In this document: piece after piece, positions 23,356 to 31,264 of the stretch | Position numbering within the stretch: position 1 is the first letter of the stretch | Layout of the letters: every line of letters starts with the position of its first letter | Assembly (NCBI GenBank): GCA_964476045.1 | Contig: CAYYYJ010000005.1 | Span: forward strand, 1 to 49,455 | Length of the DNA stretch: 49,455 nt | From: CAYYYJ01 sp964476045 | Lineage (GTDB): Archaea > Aenigmatarchaeota > Aenigmatarchaeia > QMZP01 > JACQNV01 | Direction: 5' to 3' | The notes under the pieces: model-generated | Database searches by the model: none | What the model saw: only the letters and a program-made list of their open reading frames with translations | Told to the model about the DNA's origin: nothing | Position numbers and translations under genes: made by a program

Positions 23356-23676
23356 TTAATTCACCTCAACTCCATTTAAAATAGCTTCTCTTACAATTGT
23401 TACACCTTTCTTTCTTTCTTCAAATTCCTTTTCCGTATAGCATAAAAAATCAACAGGCATCCTCAAAGTCCAATAATTATACATCATAGATGCTCTTTTT
23501 ATCGAATTTATGTTTTTGAATTTGTTAGAGACTATTATCAAGTCTACATCACTATCTTTTCTGGCTTTGCCCGTAGCCATGCTACCGAAGAGTATTATTT
23601 TTTTAATATCAAAATCCTTATTTATCCTGCTCTTGAACGAGTGTAGTTCTTTGATCAGAGATTCTTTTTTACCCAT
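23356..23676 (-). CDS. minimal nucleotidyltransferase (MNT)
   Basis: 106 aa without HTH. IKKIILFGSMATGKARKDSD and VDLIIVS carry the GS and DxD motifs; the third catalytic acid is in MPVDFLCYT. Compact MNT proteins of this length pair with HEPN proteins. It overlaps the HEPN gene by 22 bases. Cassette bounded by leuS-tail copies. Confidence 0.87.
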   Translation of the reverse strand: MGKKESLIKELHSFKSRINKDFDIKKIILFGSMATGKARKDSDVDLIIVSNKFKNINSIKRASMMYNYWTLRMPVDFLCYTEKEFEERKKGVTIVREAILNGVEVN

Positions 23677-24017
23677 TCTATTACCCCCTTAGCATATGTT
23701 AAAAGCCCTTGGGCTACCTTATCAAGATTGCTTATTTCTGCGACATCTGGATATCTTGTATACATATATGCAGGTGTAAGATCTCTACACATTTGTATAA
23801 TATTAGTTTCGGCATCTAATTCAGTTGCTAAAATAACGAGATCGTGAGTCCTTTTAAGAGAATTTAATTTTTTTATATACAGGGCCTTCAAGGCTTTTTC
23901 AGCTGCCTGCTGTGAATAAAAGGCGGATGCATCATATAGTTTTTCCCTAAAATTTACCTCAGCTGTATGAATATCTTTATATGCCTTTTTAAGCCATCTA
24001 TCATAATCTTCTTGCAT
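23655..24017 (-). CDS. HEPN-domain protein (PF05168-like)
   Basis: 120 aa from the ATG at 24017 (MQEDYDRWLKKAYKDIHTAE); the longer frame from 24062 runs into the leuS tail and is less likely. SAFYSQQAAEKALKALYIKK, RTHDLVILATEL and LTPAYMYTRYPD are the standard landmarks of this HEPN family. It precedes its MNT partner. The RX4-6H RNase motif is not present, so this pair could act in nucleotide transfer rather than RNA cleavage. Confidence 0.87.
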   Translation of the reverse strand: MQEDYDRWLKKAYKDIHTAEVNFREKLYDASAFYSQQAAEKALKALYIKKLNSLKRTHDLVILATELDAETNIIQMCRDLTPAYMYTRYPDVAEISNLDKVAQGLLTYAKGVIEWVKKNL

Positions 24018-24048
24018 ATTATTAATACAGTTGTTTGTATAAAAAGGC

Positions 24049-26709
24049 TTAACTAACCTCAATCCCCGGTTTCCCGGGCTCTGCCTTTCTGGCCCGCGGG
24101 GAGATGGACTTGTCTGCTGGCATTATCTCAACTTTACAGGAGAACTCTTTTTCTAAAACAGGTTTTGATTCCTCTAATAATTCTAATTCTTCCTTTTCGT
24201 TCAAAATAATTCCAGGTATTCTTGAAGGATCTTTTACCAAAGCGCCTACTATTTCAGGCACGTCTTTCCCGCGCTTTTTCATTTCAGGGTCTTTCATGAC
24301 CTCTTTCAGGATTTCTCCTGTATTATGCGTTTTTTCTAGGTATTTTCTAACATCTTTAAATAATTGGTATTTCCAATTCTCTGAGACAAAAATATTGATT
24401 TGCTTTGGTTTTTCTATTTTAATTAAAGTCAAAACTTCCCTGATATCGGAAACGGTTTTGTTTGCAAGCTCTTCAGAATATTCTGCCTTCAAATTTATTT
24501 TCTTCGGGTCATGTTTTGGCCAACCCTGGAGCGAAACAAATTCCCTGTTCCCGAGCTTTTCCCAAATTTCCTCTGCCAGGTGAGGGGCAAAAGGGCATAA
24601 CAATAAGCAGAGGGTTTCCATTGATCTCTTCAGGGTTTTCTCACTTGTATGTTCAAGGCTTGATTGGATGTTATTGACATATCCCATTATATTGCCTATG
24701 GCTTTGTTGAATTCAAAATTCTCTATCTGTTCTGTCACAGTTTTTATTACTGCATTTCTCTTGCTCTCGATATATCTGTCTTTAATGATACTTTTTCCCT
24801 CGTGATCTTCAAGAAGCCTGTACACCCTATTGACAAACCTATAAACCCCCTCCACGCCTTTATCTGACCATTCCATCTCCTTATCAGGAGCTCCAACAAA
24901 CAGCAAAAACAGCCTTGCAGTATCTATCCCGTATCTTTCAGACATCTCTTCCTGTGTCACCACATTCCCAAAACTCTTGCTCATCTTGTGGCCATCCTTG
25001 TAAAGAATTCCCTGATTAAACAACTTTTCAAAAGGCTCATCAAAATCCACCAACCCCATATCCTTCAGCACCTTTGTGAAGAACCTTGCATACAATAAAT
25101 GCATGACTGCATGCTCAGCTCCGCCTATATACTGATTTACGGGCATCCAGTACTTCACTGCTTTTTTATCAAAGGCAAAACTGTCTTTATGTGGATTGCA
25201 GAACCTGAGGAAATACCAGGAACTGTCCATAAAAGTGTCCGTTGTATCAGTTTCCCTTTTCGCTTTCACCCCACACTCAGGGCATTTCGTATTTACAAAT
25301 TCTTGTGTATTTGCCAGAGGATTTCCCTGACCTGTAAATATTGCTTTTTCAGGCAACAAAATCGGGAGATCTTTTTCTGAAACAGGGACCATACCACACT
25401 TTTCGCAATAAATTATAGGTATAGGTGTTCCCCAGTATCTTTGCCTTGAAATAAGCCAGTCGCGGATTTTATATGTTATATTTTTTTCCCCAAATCCTTT
25501 TTTCTCCATCCACTTGCACATCTCATCGATAACATCCTCCACTCTTTTCCCATTAAACTGACCTGAATTTTTTAATACTCCTTTATTTTCATGGGCGCTT
25601 ACAGGAACTTTCGGATCTATCCTTTCAACAACTTCCCTAAGTTGAATATTGTATTTTTTCGCAAACACATAATCTCTGGGGTCATGTGCAGAACACCTTA
25701 TTATTCCAGTACCAAAATCGAGCAAAGCAAAGTTAGCCAGCCAAACAGGCATTTGTTCACCTGTGAATGGGTCTATAACATACCTTCCGGTAAACACGCC
25801 TTTCTTTTCAAACTTATCTTCTGTTCTTTCATCTGGCGATATCTTTTTTACATCTTCTATAAAGGCCTTAACAGATTTTTCAAATTCGGTGTCTTTAACA
25901 AGTTTTTCTACTATTGGATGCTCCGGAGCAATTACAATGAATGTATCAGCAAAAGACCACGCAGGATAAGCTGTAAAAGATGTAAGTTCTATATCCATTT
26001 CTTTAACTTTATGCGAGATAAGCATCCCATGTTTTTTCCCAATCCAGTTTTCCTGCATTTTTTTTATTTTTTCTGGCCATTGCAGTTTGTCAAGATCTTT
26101 TAACAATCTGTCTGCATAATCTGTTATTTTGAAAAACCACTGTTCAAGTCTTTTCTCCTCAACCTGTGATTCACATCTCCAGCATTTTCCATCCTCAACC
26201 TGTTCATTTGCCAAGACGCTTGTACATTTAGGGCACCAATTTACAGGGGCCTCTTTTTTGTATGCCAAACCTTTCTTGAAAAATTGCAGGAAAAACCACT
26301 GGTTCCATTTGTAATATTCTGGGTAACACGTTGCAAATTTTCTAGACCAATCATAGCTTAATCCTAAAGCCCTCTGGTTTCTTTCTATGCTGGCCATTGA
26401 ATTTTCTGTATAAATTTTTGGATGGCTTTTGTTTTTTATGGCTGCGTTTTCAGCTGGGAGGCCAAATGCATCATAACCCATTGGATAAAGCACATTAAAA
26501 CCATGCATCCTCTTGAACCTTGCTATGCAGTCACCCATTGCATAATTTCTTACGTGACCCATGTGGAGGCCTGAGCCAGAGGGGTATGGGAACATCTCCA
26601 GGCAATAGAACTTCTTTTTTTTAGGGTTTTCTTTTATTTTGAAGATCCCTTCTTTCTCCCATCTTTCCTGCCATTTCTTCTCTATTTTTCTGAAATCAAT
26701 TTCTGACAT
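24049..26709 (-). CDS. leuS: leucyl-tRNA synthetase, bacterial type
   Basis: 886 aa, complete. Charges tRNA-Leu. HIGH region FPYPSGSGLHMGHVRNYAMG, zinc motif WCPKC...CWRCE, CP1 editing domain with SAHDPRDYVFAKKY (Thr/Asp region), DTFMDSSWYFLRFCNPH, and KMSKS as KMSKSFGNVV. The arrangement 'GLHMGHVRNY' and overall length are of the bacterial form; archaea usually have the archaeal/eukaryotic form, so this was probably acquired by transfer. The ATG at 26709 overlaps the stop of a small upstream gene. The tail EPGKPGIEVS is duplicated downstream. Confidence 0.95.
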   Translation of the reverse strand: MSEIDFRKIEKKWQERWEKEGIFKIKENPKKKKFYCLEMFPYPSGSGLHMGHVRNYAMGDCIARFKRMHGFNVLYPMGYDAFGLPAENAAIKNKSHPKIYTENSMASIERNQRALGLSYDWSRKFATCYPEYYKWNQWFFLQFFKKGLAYKKEAPVNWCPKCTSVLANEQVEDGKCWRCESQVEEKRLEQWFFKITDYADRLLKDLDKLQWPEKIKKMQENWIGKKHGMLISHKVKEMDIELTSFTAYPAWSFADTFIVIAPEHPIVEKLVKDTEFEKSVKAFIEDVKKISPDERTEDKFEKKGVFTGRYVIDPFTGEQMPVWLANFALLDFGTGIIRCSAHDPRDYVFAKKYNIQLREVVERIDPKVPVSAHENKGVLKNSGQFNGKRVEDVIDEMCKWMEKKGFGEKNITYKIRDWLISRQRYWGTPIPIIYCEKCGMVPVSEKDLPILLPEKAIFTGQGNPLANTQEFVNTKCPECGVKAKRETDTTDTFMDSSWYFLRFCNPHKDSFAFDKKAVKYWMPVNQYIGGAEHAVMHLLYARFFTKVLKDMGLVDFDEPFEKLFNQGILYKDGHKMSKSFGNVVTQEEMSERYGIDTARLFLLFVGAPDKEMEWSDKGVEGVYRFVNRVYRLLEDHEGKSIIKDRYIESKRNAVIKTVTEQIENFEFNKAIGNIMGYVNNIQSSLEHTSEKTLKRSMETLCLLLCPFAPHLAEEIWEKLGNREFVSLQGWPKHDPKKINLKAEYSEELANKTVSDIREVLTLIKIEKPKQINIFVSENWKYQLFKDVRKYLEKTHNTGEILKEVMKDPEMKKRGKDVPEIVGALVKDPSRIPGIILNEKEELELLEESKPVLEKEFSCKVEIMPADKSISPRARKAEPGKPGIEVS

Positions 26710-26890
26710 AAATAATCTCTTCGCCGTCTGGATGGACTTTGTAGGGCCCGATTTGCCTGTGCATACCATTTATTCTGTAATCTGTTTTAATCCTTTCTAT
26801 GACATCTCGATCAAGCCTGCCCTCAAAACTTATTACCAAAAGATCTGGATCTTGCCTTTTTCCTAGAAAAGAAACCATATGAGGTGGCAT
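26696..26890 (-). CDS. small hypothetical protein upstream of leuS
   Basis: 64 aa, MVSFLGKRQDPDLLVISFEG and GRLDRDVIERIKTDYRI, then GPYKVHPDGEEIIYV. Unknown family. It overlaps the start of leuS by 14 bases, so the two are translated together, and it lies just after a TATA element (GTTATAAATATC, about 26911-26922). Confidence 0.6.
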   Translation of the reverse strand: MPPHMVSFLGKRQDPDLLVISFEGRLDRDVIERIKTDYRINGMHRQIGPYKVHPDGEEIIYVRN

Positions 26891-27034
26891 AATCTCCTAT
26901 TTTAATAAACAGGGTTATAAATATCTAGATAATATAGACTTTTCTTTAGAAAAAAGGCTAAGGAAGGGTCGAAGTCAGCTTCCAACTTTCACACCCAAAG
27001 AAACTAATATAGTAAAGTATAGATTATATCTTAA

Positions 27035-27208
27035 GGGCCCGTAGCTCAGCTTGGATAGAGCGCCATATGGAATATTTTATCCATGCGTAGGACTTCTAAA
27101 CATTTAGAAGTGTTGAGAAAGCTTTGCTTTCTGTGAAGACATCTGTAGGAGATTATAGAGATATAGTCGTCCGGGGAGAGGTCGTGGGTTCAAATCCCAC
27201 CGGGTCCG
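27035..27208 (+). tRNA. tRNA-Arg (anticodon TCT), probably two introns
   Basis: Acceptor GGGCCCG (27035-27041) pairs with CGGGTCC (27201-27207), discriminator G. D stem GCTC/GAGC is at 27044-27061. The T arm GTGGG/CCCAC is at 27184-27200. A 25-base insert (27063-27087) folds as ATGGA/TCCAT and ends with the same GCG as the exon. Then comes TAGGA and loop CTTCTA (27093-27098), followed by about 70 bases of insert whose first bases pair with the loop (CTTCTAA/TTAGAAG). The 3' side TCCGG (27170-27174) pairs with TAGGA except for one A-G mismatch. The variable region is nine bases, longer than normal. Confidence 0.65.
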
Positions 27209-27217
27209 TCCTAATTT

Positions 27218-27370
27218 TTATTTTGTTTTATTTTCTGCAAGGCGGCCTTCGCGTACATTTTGACGCCTTCCTTGATCCCGTATTTTGTCATGCATCCTGA
27301 GCAAAACCTTGCTATTAAAAACAACAAACACTTCTGCGCAGAGGTCGATTTTCTGGTGGATATGCGGCAT
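27218..27370 (-). pseudogene. Nudix protein head, truncated next to tRNA-Arg
   Basis: From the ATG at 27370: MPHIHQKIDLCAEVFVVFNS and KVLLRMHDK are the first two strands of a family of archaeal Nudix proteins, but the Nudix box never comes. The frame ends in GRRQNVREGRLAENKTK ten bases from the tRNA. In a second frame, MTKYGIKEGVKMYAKAAL also reads like protein, so this is probably a junction of two fragments. Confidence 0.5.
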
Positions 27371-27420
27371 AAAAAGAATTGATTCTCGCAAATAAATGTT
27401 TTCCTGCAAAAGATTAAGGT

Positions 27421-28194
27421 ATGATACTTGAAAGGCCGCGCTCGATTGTTGTTGCTTGTGACGTCTACAAGGATGCGGATTCTAGGAGAGATCCCAGATT
27501 AAGGAAACTTGAGAGAATCCTTAGATCCACAGAAGGGATAGAAGGCATAGGAGATTACCAGATTTCTGCCTCGATACCGCGCAAATATGGGCTATCTAGA
27601 ATTGTGAACTCGGTTAAAGAGATCACTGGGAAAAAGGTTATTTATGATCACGGTGGCCTCGGATTGTCCAATCCTAGAGACGCAGAAGATGAAGCAACTG
27701 ATCTTAAGGGATCTGGAGTGGATGCTGTTTTGGTTTTCCCTGTATCTGGCCCTGTAGTTGGCGAAGCTTGGATAAAAGCTTTGCTGAAACAAGATCTGGA
27801 AGTTATAGTCAGGGGTCACCAGACATATAATCAATATGACATGGCACGTGGTGGCTATGTTGGTTCCCATTCATGGAGAAATATCTATGAAGACGCAATA
27901 AAATTAGGCGTTAGGGATTTGCAATTCCCAGCTAATCAGCTAGAGGATTTGAGATCTTTTAGGGAAAATCTTAGAGCTTTAATTTTAGAAGAAGGCCCAA
28001 ATTTTGATGCTGACAAGGATATCATATTTTATCCAACAGGAATTGGTGAACAAGGCGGTAAGTTAGAAAATATATCTGATTTTGGCCCAAACGTGCACCC
28101 AATTGTAGGTGGACTTATAACTTTACCCAGAGATGGAGATATCAGAAAAACGGCACTGCAGTTTATAATAGATCTGGAAAACGCATATCAATAA
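27421..28194 (+). CDS. OMP decarboxylase-like TIM barrel, catalytic residues altered
   Basis: 257 aa. The order of segments matches the OMPDC family of DPANN archaea: KKVIYDHGGLGLSNPRDAED (usual YDHQKxxTDIP), SGVDAVLVFPVSGPVVGEAW, then IVRGHQTYNQYDM, LQFPANQLEDL and FYPTGIGEQGGKL, and a phosphate-site loop HPIVGGLITL. OMPDC needs a Lys and Asp in the D-x-K-x-x-D motif; here they are Gly and Ser. Binding of a phosphate ligand is likely, decarboxylation unlikely. Alternative: a related phosphosugar enzyme such as a hexulose phosphate synthase-like protein. Confidence 0.55.
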   Translation: MILERPRSIVVACDVYKDADSRRDPRLRKLERILRSTEGIEGIGDYQISASIPRKYGLSRIVNSVKEITGKKVIYDHGGLGLSNPRDAEDEATDLKGSGVDAVLVFPVSGPVVGEAWIKALLKQDLEVIVRGHQTYNQYDMARGGYVGSHSWRNIYEDAIKLGVRDLQFPANQLEDLRSFRENLRALILEEGPNFDADKDIIFYPTGIGEQGGKLENISDFGPNVHPIVGGLITLPRDGDIRKTALQFIIDLENAYQ

Positions 28195-28224
28195 GCACTT
28201 TAATCTGTTTCCTAATTCTATTTC

Positions 28225-29322
28225 ATGATAAACAAGATAATCCTCCAGCTAGACCTGGACTCATTTTACGCTTCAGCAGAAGAGGTGAGGAACACTGAAC
28301 TCAAGGGTAAACCTGTTGTTGTATGTGTTTTTTCTGGCAGGACTGAGAATTCAGGCGCTGTTGCTACATCCAATTATCTTGCGAGGGAATCTGGCATCAA
28401 GGCAGGGATGTACATAATGAAAGCGAGAGAGTTAGCGGCTAAAGAGACTGTTTTTCTTCCGACTGATATGGAGTATTACAAGGAGGTCTCTCAGAGAATA
28501 ATGGAGATTATACGGACTTATTCTGACAAATTCGAACAGAGGAGCATTGATGAGGCTTATCTGGATCTGTCTGAAAAAGTGAATAGCTTTGAACAGGCAA
28601 AAACTTTGGCAGAAAAAATAAAAAAAGAAATTCTGGAGGCAGAAGGGATAACTTGTTCAGTTGGATTGGGACCAAACAAGCTTATTGCAAAGATGGCTTC
28701 TAAAGTCAAAAAGCCTGATGGCCTGACAATAATTAAACAGGAAGAAGTCAAGGGCTTCTTGAACCCTCTCCCTGTAAAAAAGCTTTTTGGAATTGGGCCG
28801 AAATCACTTGAATTTTTCGAGAAAATCGGGATAAAGACAATAGAAGGCCTTTCAAAGGCAGATGTAAATTTGCTCGTAAGCCAGTTCGGGGAAAATAAAG
28901 GAAGGGAAATTTGGGAGCATGCGAATGGGGTTGACAATTCTGAGGTGGAGGAAACAGAGCGACAGCAGTTAGCCAAAATAGGAACGCTGAAAGAGGACAC
29001 AGGCGACCTGGAAAAAATATGTGAAAAACTTTTTGAGTTGGCAGATCAGCTGGAACTGAAGATTGAAAAAGAAAATAAAAAATTCAAGTCTGTCGCAATA
29101 ATTGTGATTCTTACAAACTTGGAGACGCACACGAAGAGCAGAAGTCTGCCTGATTATTCAGACAGTATAGAAGTTGTAAAACAGGAGGCCAGAGCCTTGA
29201 TGAAGGAGTTTTTGGAAAACAATCCAGGGAAGAAGTTGAGAAGGTGTGGGGTGAGGGTTTCTTCTTTTGAAGAGAAGGTAATTGAAGATAAGAAGCAAAA
29301 AACTCTCTTTAATTTCGGATAA
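28225..29322 (+). CDS. dinB: Y-family DNA polymerase IV (Dpo4/DinB)
   Basis: 365-aa translesion polymerase. Catalytic carboxylates in QLDLDSFYASAEE and RSIDEAYLDLSEK; DNA-binding HhH in LPVKKLFGIGPKSLEFF; little-finger domain after residue 240. GPNKLIAKMASKVKKPDGLT is a family hallmark. The C-terminus KKQKTLFNFG is a clear PIP box for PCNA. Two displaced copies of this tail lie downstream (29836-29907, 30663-30740). Confidence 0.95.
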   Translation: MINKIILQLDLDSFYASAEEVRNTELKGKPVVVCVFSGRTENSGAVATSNYLARESGIKAGMYIMKARELAAKETVFLPTDMEYYKEVSQRIMEIIRTYSDKFEQRSIDEAYLDLSEKVNSFEQAKTLAEKIKKEILEAEGITCSVGLGPNKLIAKMASKVKKPDGLTIIKQEEVKGFLNPLPVKKLFGIGPKSLEFFEKIGIKTIEGLSKADVNLLVSQFGENKGREIWEHANGVDNSEVEETERQQLAKIGTLKEDTGDLEKICEKLFELADQLELKIEKENKKFKSVAIIVILTNLETHTKSRSLPDYSDSIEVVKQEARALMKEFLENNPGKKLRRCGVRVSSFEEKVIEDKKQKTLFNFG

Positions 29323-29325
29323 GCT

Positions 29326-29861
29326 ATGAGATTTGAAAAGATTACACACCAATCAAAAAACTTTAATGATGTCTGGAAAATCTATGAATCTTCATTTCCA
29401 GATAATGAGAGAAGGCCAATAGAGGTTCAGAAAGAGGTATTAGGAAACGTCGCATATAATTTTATGGCCGTCTTGGATGAAAGTAGACTAATAGGCCTTA
29501 TAGCTTTTTGGGATTTAAAGTGTTTTACTTTCATTGACACTTCTGTATTAAAGAGGATCTCAGGGGAAGAGGTTTAGGGGCTAAGACTATAGAAGAGTTT
29601 TTGGAAAAAATAGATAAGAAAATAGTATTAGAGGTAGAGAGGCCGGAAACAGAGGAAGCTAGAAGAAGAGTAATTTTCTGGGAAAAACTGGGATTTAAAC
29701 TGAATGAACATCATTACATACAACCACCTTACGATGATTGGAAAGAGCCAGTAAAAATGTTTATCATGTCTTCTCCAAAAGAAATAGATTACATTGATTT
29801 TTCTCTCATAAGACAAATTATTCACACACAGGTCTATGGCCTCGAAAAGCCCATTTTATAG
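29326..29861 (+). pseudogene. GNAT acetyltransferase split by one frameshift
   Basis: First frame from 29326: MRFEKITHQSKNFNDVWKIY to LIGLIAFWDLKCFTFID. Near 29543 the reading shifts; the other frame gives HFCIKEDLRGRGLGAKTIEE (acetyl-CoA motif RGRGLG) and goes on to ARRRVIFWEKLGFKLNEHHY to 29861. One base lost after ATTGA would account for it. Otherwise complete (about 178 aa). The shift may be real or a sequencing error; bounded by dinB tails. Confidence 0.75.
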
Positions 29862-29907
29862 AACCACGGAGAAGAAGCAGAAGACGCTGTTTAGTTTTGG
29901 GAAATAG
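29836..29907 (+). repeat. displaced dinB tail, copy 2 (micro-ORF with PIP box)
   Basis: A 23-codon frame, MASKSPFYRTTEKKQKTLFS then FGK-stop, carries the DinB tail KKQKTLFxFG. Codons differ mainly at synonymous sites from the dinB end, so it is a diverged gene tail, possibly still translated as a PIP-box micropeptide. Confidence 0.65.
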
Positions 29908-29909
29908 TG

Positions 29910-30284
29910 TCACTGTTTTATTTTCTCGAGGGTTAAAGGTTGCGAAAGAGGAAGTACAATTATCTCTTTCCCGATAACTGGTTTCACTTCCCTGCCCATT
30001 TTCTCCAAAGAAACAATTCCATAGCTTTCTAATATTTTCAGATCCCTTTCGACAGAAGGGAGCTCCCTTTTGACCTTGTTTGCAAGACCTGACATAGTTT
30101 CAGGCGACTCTTTTTTAATCATATTAAGTATCTCCAGCCTTTTTGGAGTAAATATTTCTGTAATCTCTTCCTTTTCCAGAGATAAGAGAAGTACGTCATC
30201 GGGTATTTTATCCGGATTCTTTATGCTTTCCCTGATCAGACCCATAACACTTTCCCATTTCGTATCATTCATTTTGTAGCCCAT
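29910..30284 (-). CDS. wHTH regulator/antitoxin (HVO_A0114-like)
   Basis: 124 aa. C-terminal two-thirds is a winged helix: IFTPKRLEILNMIKKESPET and GLANKVKRELPSVERDLKIL, then a wing with VKPVIGKEIIVLPLSQP. Proteins of this type are usually paired with DUF6516 proteins, as here (three bases separate the genes). Probably binds its own promoter and neutralises the partner. Confidence 0.75.
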   Translation of the reverse strand: MGYKMNDTKWESVMGLIRESIKNPDKIPDDVLLLSLEKEEITEIFTPKRLEILNMIKKESPETMSGLANKVKRELPSVERDLKILESYGIVSLEKMGREVKPVIGKEIIVLPLSQPLTLEKIKQ

Positions 30285-30287
30285 AAT

Positions 30288-30614
30288 CTACTCCGCGGAT
30301 TTCTTCTTGAGATAATATGATTTGAACCGCTCAAAATCTTTTTTTATCAGATTCATATAAAATTCGAATATCTGGTCAAACGACCCGTCTTGGATAAGGG
30401 GTATTGGTTCATGCGATATCCAAAACCTTTGTTCATGGAGATATCCGTGAGCTGTGTCAACCCTATACACTTCATGCCATTTCTCGCCTATCCGGAATCT
30501 TAGGTTCAGGACGAACCCCACTATGGATTTGTTTTCTATATCAATTTCTACGTCCAGTGTAGATCCTTCACTAAGAGGTATCCTGAATCTTTTCTTCCTC
30601 ATTATAGTTAACAT
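30288..30614 (-). CDS. DUF6516-like putative toxin
   Basis: 108 aa. Beta-rich protein: RFRIPLSEGSTLDVEIDIEN, FRIGEKWHEVYRVDTAHGYL and EQRFWISHEPIPL. The 'YRxDxAHG' core resembles DUF6516 proteins, thought to be toxins or effectors paired with HVO_A0114-type HTHs. It is first in a two-gene operon with TATA at about 30614-30625. Mechanism unknown; alternate start 30602. Confidence 0.62.
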   Translation of the reverse strand: MLTIMRKKRFRIPLSEGSTLDVEIDIENKSIVGFVLNLRFRIGEKWHEVYRVDTAHGYLHEQRFWISHEPIPLIQDGSFDQIFEFYMNLIKKDFERFKSYYLKKKSAE

Positions 30615-30662
30615 TTTATGTTAAGTGTTTATAAAGCTGATGGCCACTAAAAAAATCTCAGG

Positions 30663-30740
30663 ATGCGCAGTGTGCGGGTTTCTGTCTTCCCAGGAAAAAC
30701 CGGCGATAAAAAACAGAAAACTTTGTTTGGTTTCAGATAA
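30663..30740 (+). repeat. displaced dinB tail, copy 3 (micro-ORF)
   Basis: A 25-codon frame: MRSVRVSVFPGKTG then DKKQKTLFGFR. It parallels the end of DinB (RRCGVRVSSFEEK...DKKQKTLFNFG) at peptide level across the whole length, with different codons. So this is the original or an older dinB 3' end cut off by insertion of a cassette. Confidence 0.7.
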
Positions 30741-30775
30741 GAAATGATTTAAATAACTTATGGCCCCTTAATTTT

Positions 30776-31225
30776 ATGGCGAAATTGGAATACCAGCTTG
30801 GCGAAATCAGGATTGACAAAGGCATGATCCACAAGGCGCAGAACGGAGGGACTTACGGCCACAGGTTTGTGGTCCAAGAACCTATAGACGACTGTGGTGT
30901 CAAAATTTATGTAGCCCTTTACAGAAGGAAAAAAACAGTTGAGGACACATTCAAATTAGAGCCAACAGAACTTGTTGGAGCCGGCCGCCTATATGTGGAT
31001 AATGGAAAGAGGCTTGTTTTGGACGGCTCTTCCAGGAATTATGGTTCCATTCCGCATGAGGCTGCCAGAGAATTCGGGAAGCTCTTGATCCCTGAATTGA
31101 AGATTTCCGGAATAGATGGTGTCGATGCCCGCACAGATGAGAATGAACTAAACAGGTTCTGGGAAGTTTCCGGTTTCAAAAAAATTGGCAAAAGAAAAAC
31201 ATTTTATTCAGATAAGAGATTATGA
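30776..31225 (+). CDS. hypothetical protein, possibly acetyltransferase-like
   Basis: 149 aa. MAKLEYQLGEIRIDKGMIHK and DCGVKIYVALYRRKKTVEDT are beta-rich; the end, ELNRFWEVSGFKKIGKRKTF, resembles motif B of GNAT proteins, but a motif A (RxxGxG/A) is not visible. Leaderless TATA (GATTTAAATAAC, about 30747-30758). Its stop overlaps the start (ATGA) of the truncated frame at 31222. Confidence 0.5.
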   Translation: MAKLEYQLGEIRIDKGMIHKAQNGGTYGHRFVVQEPIDDCGVKIYVALYRRKKTVEDTFKLEPTELVGAGRLYVDNGKRLVLDGSSRNYGSIPHEAAREFGKLLIPELKISGIDGVDARTDENELNRFWEVSGFKKIGKRKTFYSDKRL

Positions 31226-31264
31226 AAAAGCAACTTGAGCTTGTCAAGGAATTTCACCAAAAAT
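31222..31264 (+). pseudogene. truncated gene head (MazG-like start)
   Basis: MKKQLELVKEFHQKFKAPV begins at an ATGA overlap and resembles the first helix of MazG-like/phosphoribosyl-ATP pyrophosphohydrolase-like proteins (QLELVKEFHxxF). After about 20 codons it runs antisense into the end of lysS. The rest of the gene is gone. Confidence 0.4.

Noticed and set aside
25591..26103. Long plus-strand open frame opposite leuS
   Set aside because: Shadow of the leuS coding strand; composition (Phe/Lys/Asn) is not protein-like and leuS motifs are complete.
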